Origin: W0P28-013 sp963593685
GTDB taxonomy: Bacteria; Bacteroidota; Bacteroidia; Bacteroidales; Paludibacteraceae
Assembly: GCA_963593685.1 (NCBI GenBank)
Contig: CAVBBP010000027.1
Location: 1 to 34,476, forward strand
DNA: 34,476 nt
Direction: 5' to 3'
In this document: positions 30,101 through 34,476 of the stretch, piece after piece
Numbering within the stretch: the stretch's first letter is position 1
Layout of the letters: every line of letters begins with the position of its first letter
The notes under the pieces: model-generated
Told to the model about the DNA's origin: nothing
The model's input: the letters and a program-made list of their open reading frames with translations, nothing else
Databases searched by the model: none
Position numbers and translations under genes: made by a program

Positions 30101-33100
30101 TCGAGGTGCTGCCCTACGCTCAACGCTTTCTTGCCGCTCGCTACACGCGCCTCGTTCAAGTTGGTGAACACCTTGTTGAGCAGTATGTAGCCGTTCTGCA
30201 ACTCCTCGATGAGTTGGAAAAACTTGTTCTTCAAGCCTTTGCCGTTCAGCGTTCTGACCAACTCGTTGGTTATCTCGATGATACGCTCGTTGGGAGTGTT
30301 GCTCTGACCAATAGAGAAACGCGCTTTTTCCCACTCGGCGTGTTTGGCAGATTCAGAATTTTCATCTACCTTTGCCGACGAATTAGTCGATTGTTCATCG
30401 GTTCGTGCGCTCTGCGTGTTTTGGCTTTCAGCCATAGACGACTTTGAATTATCGGCTTTTTTGTTTGTATAGAAATCGTGGAATACTTCTTTCCCTCCTT
30501 TCTTATCATTGACAGCACGATACCTTACGCCATCTTTCTCCAGCGTATAAACAATTGTTCCTTTGCTCTCGGTTCTTACACCATTCTCATACACCTCTTG
30601 GAGCGTGAGAATATCATCTGCCGATAGCACTCCCTCACTTGTATTGTAATGACGGAATAGACTATGCTTTGTGCCAGCATTGTTCTCATTGCCTTGCTGC
30701 ATTTCGACAGAGATAGTATTTCCATCTGTTCGAGTTATGGCAATCGTCTGTCTATCTTTCGCTCCGCTGAATACATCAACGATAGACTGCTGTTCGGGAG
30801 TAAGTTCTTTGCCGTCGTAGTGGTCGGCTATCTCGCCCATGCGCTTATCGACACGGCTACCCATAAACTGCACTTTGTCGTCAATCTCGCTCCGCCCCAA
30901 CGCCTCGTTGGGGTTCACACCACGCGCGAGGTCGGCAAGCGGCATACGCACAAAGTCGTCGAGCGACACCTGCTCGGCTTCGCTTTTAGTCCACGGCGCA
31001 AAGGTGTCTTGCGCCCAGTGCCAAAAGTCGGAAAGCCACTGCTTGAGCCTACCAACAACACCCAACCGCTCGGTCATTCCCATAGCGTCCATATCGGCAG
31101 CCTCTTGCGCAAACTGCTCCAACAGCGCAGCACCGCCCTCACCTGTCAAGCGCGAGTGTACCTCGCTGGCTATCTCGTCGTCGGTGGTAAGGTCGGCGTA
31201 GTTCGGGTCGTTCTTTACCTCTTCCCACAGCGGCAACTGCTTCATCAGTTCCACACCACGCTTCCACAGTTCGGGGTTCTTTTGCTTGCACGCCGTGTCC
31301 CACAAGTGGGTGTATTCGTGCAAAGGCGTGTTGGCGTTCAACCGCTCACGGTTCAAGTATATCTCGCCGCCTTGAGTGTAGCCATAGACCACGCCGTTGG
31401 GGAGTCGAAGGAGTTGAACGCGGTCGATTATATTCAAGTCCGAATCTTTGAATATAACATAATTGCTATTTTCATCGCTACTCTTTTTATGAGTACTACT
31501 CTCAAAACCCGGTGGTGCAAAACCTGATGGTGTTTTAATACCTACATAACCTATACTGTTCAAAAAATGACTTGCGTAACCGCCATTTTTATTATTGATT
31601 AAGCCTGCATTTCGTAAATTTATAAGCCCCGAACTCAATAATTTATAAACATCTCCGCCTGTAAGCGGTGTATTTGTCGCATACAAAGTGTTAATTACAG
31701 AAAACAATCGTGCATCGCTTATATTTGTTGGTAAGTTGAATAGCGCATCGGCAATGCGTCTGCGCTCTTGCGCTGGCACTTCTTCGTTCCAACTCAAATA
31801 ATTTTTACCTGTATCATCGGGAACTTCAATGGTGTATAATTGCGGTGCTGCTTTTATTTCTACGGCATCATACGAAATATGGTCGATATTATTTTCAAAC
31901 CAAGACAAAGTATTTTCTAATGTTTCTATCTCTGCTTCTACTTTATTGATTAGTCCCGATAAATCTCCATACTTTCCATCTTTCGACATCTTTTCGTAAG
32001 AGAGTTTTTGTTGGCGATTATTTTCTAATTGTGTTTTGAAAGAGTTTATACTCTCCAGTAAATTTTTCTTGCATTTATCTTGTATAGACAGGTTTCTATC
32101 TCTGTTCAACTCGCTCTTTTCCCGCTCCATTATAGCAATCTCTTGTTTGATGTTGTCAATTTCAGATTGATTCTCGGTTTCTTGTGCTTCAGTGAGTTTT
32201 TGTTTGAGGTTAGAGATTTTTAGTTGTAGTATTTGTGCCCCTTCTGAATTTAGGGCAGTATCCAATAGGGCTTTCCTTGCAGTATTCTTAATAGCAACCC
32301 ATATGTTTGTGTTGGCAGTATCATTGTTTGTCGGATTAGGTAAATCTTTTTTTATTTCTTTTCCATTAACCAAGACAGCATCAATGTTTTTATCTCTTCC
32401 TTTTTCTGCTGCTGTATTGTAAGCATACAATTTGCCTACATCCATTCGTTTGGCAGTATAATGTCCCCAGCCGAAAGCCATTCCACCCACACCTGTGGTA
32501 AAAAATTTGCTATCGTGTTGGTCGAATTTTGCAATGCCGCCTTGATAGACTATCATCGCTTGTGCGCGGAACGCTCCCGATGTATTTATATTGTCGGCTT
32601 GCGGTATCTGCCCAAACTCGCCTGTTTTTATCAAGTGGCGTATGCCATCGACTATCGCCTTTTGGCGTGCCGCATCTGTGGTCTTGTCGCCATAGTAAAC
32701 AAACTCTACATAGTTCGAGTTGTCGTTGGAATGAAAAGCCGTTTTGCTATCTTTGATAACAAAGCCGATATTAACATCGCCACCCTTACCTCTGATAGTA
32801 AAGTTTATGGCGTTCCCTTGATGATTGCTGATGCGTATGTTGGCAGTTGTGCCGTCGCCAAGAGTGATAGTTGTGTAGTTCGATTTGTTTGTTGAAGCGT
32901 TTTTAATGCCCAATGCAAGCGCAATCTGCCCAACGAACTCTTTCGGTGTGTAAGCGTTCTTTCCCGACAATGCCTCTGCTAATTTATTTAAGGCATTTGT
33001 TATGTCGGAATTTTGTTGTACCTTTGCACCGTCTTTCGAGTTGGACGATTGCCCGTGGGTGCCGGTATCAGTAATGGTATGGCTGGCGGCTGCTATTGCA

Positions 33101-34476
33101 GACAAGGCGTCGCTCCAACTCATTTCTTTTAACCCCAACAGATTAAGCATCTTTTCCGCTTCCTCTTCCGACACAAAGTGTGTTTTCAGCCCTGCCTTTT
33201 CGAGCATATCGAGTACGGCTTGCGTGGCGGCGCGCTGGGCAGATTCGATTTGGTTGGAGGCTAATCCTACTTGCTCTCCGATGCTTCTTTTGCCTCGATT
33301 GCTTTCAGAAGTAAGTGGCACATTCTGTCGTCCCACTCTATCAAATCCATTTGTGGGTTCGCTTTCATTGCGTTTATCAACTCTTGAAGTTCCTCCATCC
33401 GAAAGAATTGTAGTGGGATTATTATTCTGTCGTCCCTTATCTTCAATCCCTTGCTCAAATTTACCAACTCCCAGCGTTTCTCCTCTAACAAGTCCATACT
33501 TTTCTAATAGTTTATTTTTGGTTTCTGTATCGCCATTTGTTCCTTTCAGTACAACAACATTAAAGTCCTTGTCTATTTTGTAAACAAACATCTTTCCTGC
33601 ATGTTCGGAAGCAAAAATCGCATCCCCATTGGTGGAGTTATTGAGTTTGTTGCTAATCTCTGCTCCGTGATATAGGAATATGTCGTTCCAAAGTTGTTCG
33701 GGGTTTATCTGCAAATTCTTTGGCAGATATTCCATACCCAAGAGTTTGCCTCCTGCATAGCGTGGCTTGCCTTTCTTGTGCAAAGATACATTTTTATTTT
33801 CGTTCGATGGGCGTGTGCGGAAACGATAAATAGAATCATCAGAATACTTTTTGTTGCGAATCAACGAACCAAACTCGTTCCACACACGTTCTTGAGTTAT
33901 GCGCCGAGCCCCATTATCGTAATCATAGAAGACTTCTCTTTTCGGGTAGCCATAGGGTGAGAACAGTTTTTCATGAACGAGGTTACCTTTTACCCAGTGC
34001 CGTTCCATTTCTAACTGACCGTCAGAATACCAAGAAGTTTCTTCTCCGTTACATACGCCGTTTTTGTAAGCAATTTGGCTTTTCAGTCGTCCGTTCCAGC
34101 CCCATGCCCTGTAAACGCCATCGACAACTTCTCCGTTTTCGTAGGCATACATAACACGCAACTGACCGTTCTCGTGCCACACACTCTCTCTGCCGTCAAG
34201 ATTGCCATTTTTGTAGTTCCGTTCTGCTTGCAACAGACCATTGTCGTGCCATTCTTTTTGAACGCCATCTTGCAGTCCGTTCTTGTAGGTTTTCTCTGCT
34301 TTCAACTGACCATTGTAGTGCCACTCTCTCTCTCTGCCGTCGAGATTGCCGTCTTTGTAGTTCCGTTCTGCCTTTAACTTACCATTTCCGTGCCAGTATC
34401 TTTGCACTCCGTCCAATTCTTCGTGCTTGTAGTTTTCCTCTACAAGCAAGCGTCCATCGGCATCCCATTCGTAGTA
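27154..34476 (-). CDS. Giant polyvalent protein, 5' end beyond window (LPD38-type, with ART-, peptidase- and nuclease-like regions)
   Basis: The frame is open from the window edge to 27154: at least 2440 residues. The TTG at 34449 is not a required start, as coding continues upstream (YYEWDADGR). Counting from 34449: residues 1-200 hold MORN/YwqK-type repeats; 634-1010 match the polyvalent ADP-ribosyltransferase-like domain (TGVGGMAFGWGHYTAKRMDV, LYTIEVPDDTGKNYLSW, YASHFLNSIGYVGIK, NYVIF) with a coiled-coil insert at 740-850; HEYTH at 1044-1048 is an HEXXH zinc-peptidase motif; 1225-1332 resemble a Barnase/EndoU/ColicinE5/RelE-like nuclease (KHSLFRHY, DGVRYRAV, HDFYTNK); the last 600 or so resemble LPD38. 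Such proteins are thought to enter the host with phage DNA and disarm it. Roles are inferred from motifs. Confidence 0.8.
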   Translation of the reverse strand, partial: YYEWDADGRLLVEENYKHEELDGVQRYWHGNGKLKAERNYKDGNLDGREREWHYNGQLKAEKTYKNGLQDGVQKEWHDNGLLQAERNYKNGNLDGRESVWHENGQLRVMYAYENGEVVDGVYRAWGWNGRLKSQIAYKNGVCNGEETSWYSDGQLEMERHWVKGNLVHEKLFSPYGYPKREVFYDYDNGARRITQERVWNEFGSLIRNKKYSDDSIYRFRTRPSNENKNVSLHKKGKPRYAGGKLLGMEYLPKNLQINPEQLWNDIFLYHGAEISNKLNNSTNGDAIFASEHAGKMFVYKIDKDFNVVVLKGTNGDTETKNKLLEKYGLVRGETLGVGKFEQGIEDKGRQNNNPTTILSDGGTSRVDKRNESEPTNGFDRVGRQNVPLTSESNRGKRSIGEQVGLASNQIESAQRAATQAVLDMLEKAGLKTHFVSEEEAEKMLNLLGLKEMSWSDALSAIAAASHTITDTGTHGQSSNSKDGAKVQQNSDITNALNKLAEALSGKNAYTPKEFVGQIALALGIKNASTNKSNYTTITLGDGTTANIRISNHQGNAINFTIRGKGGDVNIGFVIKDSKTAFHSNDNSNYVEFVYYGDKTTDAARQKAIVDGIRHLIKTGEFGQIPQADNINTSGAFRAQAMIVYQGGIAKFDQHDSKFFTTGVGGMAFGWGHYTAKRMDVGKLYAYNTAAEKGRDKNIDAVLVNGKEIKKDLPNPTNNDTANTNIWVAIKNTARKALLDTALNSEGAQILQLKISNLKQKLTEAQETENQSEIDNIKQEIAIMEREKSELNRDRNLSIQDKCKKNLLESINSFKTQLENNRQQKLSYEKMSKDGKYGDLSGLINKVEAEIETLENTLSWFENNIDHISYDAVEIKAAPQLYTIEVPDDTGKNYLSWNEEVPAQERRRIADALFNLPTNISDARLFSVINTLYATNTPLTGGDVYKLLSSGLINLRNAGLINNKNGGYASHFLNSIGYVGIKTPSGFAPPGFESSTHKKSSDENSNYVIFKDSDLNIIDRVQLLRLPNGVVYGYTQGGEIYLNRERLNANTPLHEYTHLWDTACKQKNPELWKRGVELMKQLPLWEEVKNDPNYADLTTDDEIASEVHSRLTGEGGAALLEQFAQEAADMDAMGMTERLGVVGRLKQWLSDFWHWAQDTFAPWTKSEAEQVSLDDFVRMPLADLARGVNPNEALGRSEIDDKVQFMGSRVDKRMGEIADHYDGKELTPEQQSIVDVFSGAKDRQTIAITRTDGNTISVEMQQGNENNAGTKHSLFRHYNTSEGVLSADDILTLQEVYENGVRTESKGTIVYTLEKDGVRYRAVNDKKGGKEVFHDFYTNKKADNSKSSMAESQNTQSARTDEQSTNSSAKVDENSESAKHAEWEKARFSIGQSNTPNERIIEITNELVRTLNGKGLKNKFFQLIEELQNGYILLNKVFTNLNEARVASGKKALSVGQHLETIAAGTRGRAAGMLAVFDSYGHKKAYRNVLGSVGKAFRVEQQEAKERLDDYLMARSMLERIEEARQELANNGSSEELLYRLQKADEWGTAFADKYGKSAADYIAEFEGKVETKDLWKKINDATAYLREQAYSIGWISAEEKAKQDNRKYYVPNRNAAEVLGSEKRNEIKNELGLTDDTQVEKLINIYFRHQDGLNEAKVKQAIEDAGLADINVTLGHLGAKPIKEWQQDLLWNYIDRLMPVELRGEDDFVRAGSRRTEGMDGVMTLHSAGRGSLAARPMENLEYMAKDAFNGISKAQLKLRLLELFEDEFNAKFLQNAGFDVIPEIEIDGELVQDASKVDEYHKMLDERQKQTEEVNAGLRSKIDDKIKDYFKRVKYNDMSSVPNSFLIEHNGVLHQIVVPNARVMDALRSDFGQEIRYLKTPKNILSRNVTTYNPGFATANFARDTEANLAWLAVENPEIAMRFANIIKTFSESKDVAYYLATGEFANTKQRNLFREFIERGGEGGYSFMLTNKLSFEHRTEAELTGGARDVFEKTKKWMSLPSNISEMLVRFAVYTAARESGLSADESLYYSKNSNINMDIRAAKRNGFTKVVYSVTPFLQPALTATALKLRKMFGDKDGVGMGKKGNANIYRWMGVAAAMTIAGIAKAYSEGDDDDDDVNALKDLKYSDEEIEKYMAIKNDIRDSDYLTTMNYIIVGDKRIPLEQSLTIPWYIGYMGAQWQNGRITTGEFFRGAMTIIAQNALAIPTDAGTLSELKELLPDERIKHEQFQRQNGDALTNAISEKAYRAAHADGTVAESGERDFFDMNPRFLKSFESWLPINGWVFPAVNYAIDSENSPFPLLTRYQYTTKEKTVKRNMDNWVWELNSWLDNADETLKRERNLNGESGAYYSKLNNILNTNELNRAQDAIYKYHSLDATHIGKGYGYMTRAEYENTFPEDAMQEKILQQGIFDDYLLPLIVRLRELGEIKNPNLPKRKY
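33267..33497 (-). CDS. Overprinted 76-residue ORF inside the giant gene
   Basis: On the same strand as the giant gene but shifted by one base, an ATG at 33497 opens 76 codons: MDLLEEKRWELVNLSKGLKI, then MEELQELINAMKANPQMDLI and EWDDRMCHLLLKAIEAKEAS. It is helical, acidic and protein-like. In the same bases the giant protein's own frame is a Gly/Asn/Ser/Thr/Arg-rich linker (about residues 320-395) without fold-like composition. This suggests that the small frame is a real protein, perhaps an inhibitor or partner of the giant toxin-like protein. It could also mark an old gene that was later read through. No clear ribosome binding site. Confidence 0.45.
   Translation of the reverse strand: MDLLEEKRWELVNLSKGLKIRDDRIIIPLQFFRMEELQELINAMKANPQMDLIEWDDRMCHLLLKAIEAKEASESK
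33950..34476 (-). repeat. MORN/YwqK-type coding repeats
   Basis: Seven or more repeats of about 23 residues with the pattern G-x-x-x-x-W-H-x-N-G-x-L-K-A-E-x-x-Y-K-x-G-x-L-D are encoded in tandem. At DNA level neighbouring copies share long stretches, for example TTGTAGTTCCGTTCTGC near 34213 and again near 34356 on the plus strand. Such near-identical units can shrink or grow by recombination. The repeats continue past the window edge. Confidence 0.72.

Noticed and set aside
29209..30447. A 412-codon plus-strand frame opposite the giant gene
   Set aside because: Shadow frame of the polyvalent protein; composition dominated by Arg, Leu and Cys as expected for antisense.
1..34476. crAss-like phage assignment
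   Set aside because: Portal, capsid and terminase resemble P22/SU10-type podophages of Bacteroidales. No giant RNA polymerase or other crAss-like hallmark was seen.

Overview
This window looks like part of a tailed-phage genome infecting a member of the Bacteroidales. It carries a complete head and packaging set: a P22-type portal, an SU10-type major capsid protein, a scaffold-like protein and a large terminase. It also carries a fibre, a recombination and replication module, a methyltransferase and one end of a giant polyvalent protein. The host assignment rests on Bacteroidetes-type promoter elements (TTTG, about 20 nt, then TAnnTTTG), gene starts that mostly lack Shine-Dalgarno sequences but share an A-rich ACTATG context, and Bacteroidales-type families (DUF5675, DUF6291-like, FISUMP). 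I see no integrase, tRNA, rRNA, IS element or CRISPR array.

Layout. Positions 1-9182 (minus strand) are the late module, transcribed from scaffold and capsid through connector genes, portal and a 1023-residue fibre to a DUF5675 gene at the window edge. A compact hairpin RNA with its own promoter lies opposite this operon at 576-686. Positions 9323-12968 (plus) are a packaging operon: a small repeat protein, a rhomboid-family intramembrane protease, the large terminase and two small genes. Positions 12974-14096 (minus) encode a secreted FISUMP-domain protein and a RepL-like winged-helix protein behind three palindromic iterons. Positions 14100-15190 hold no convincing protein gene but are rich in repeats and RNA structure. 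Positions 15193-19730 (plus) are an accessory operon built around a predicted amidoligase and a class II glutamine-amidotransferase-like enzyme. A possible HTH regulator lies at 19715-20275 (minus). Positions 20398-27135 (plus) are an early operon: small proteins, two tandem copies of a structured RNA, a winged-helix-like protein, a DUF1071-type annealing protein, a NinB-like protein, a replication protein with origin-like repeats inside its gene, a protein with a DnaA domain-IV-like region, and a DNA methyltransferase. Positions 27154-34476 (minus) are one open giant ORF with MORN/YwqK repeats, an ADP-ribosyltransferase-like region, an HEXXH peptidase-like motif, a nuclease-toxin-like region and an LPD38-like C-terminus. 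It is probably injected with the DNA.

Most notable points: (1) a phage rhomboid with all catalytic and oxyanion residues sits in the packaging operon, and the capsid protein has an N-terminal hydrophobic segment that could be its substrate; (2) the fibre carries three tandem domains resembling the C-terminal domain of ribosomal protein L7/L12; (3) there are several unrecognised structured RNAs, one in two copies with compensatory stem changes; (4) the amidoligase and amidotransferase are paired; (5) a helix-rich ORF is overprinted in the giant gene. All family names come from reading motifs, with no database search.
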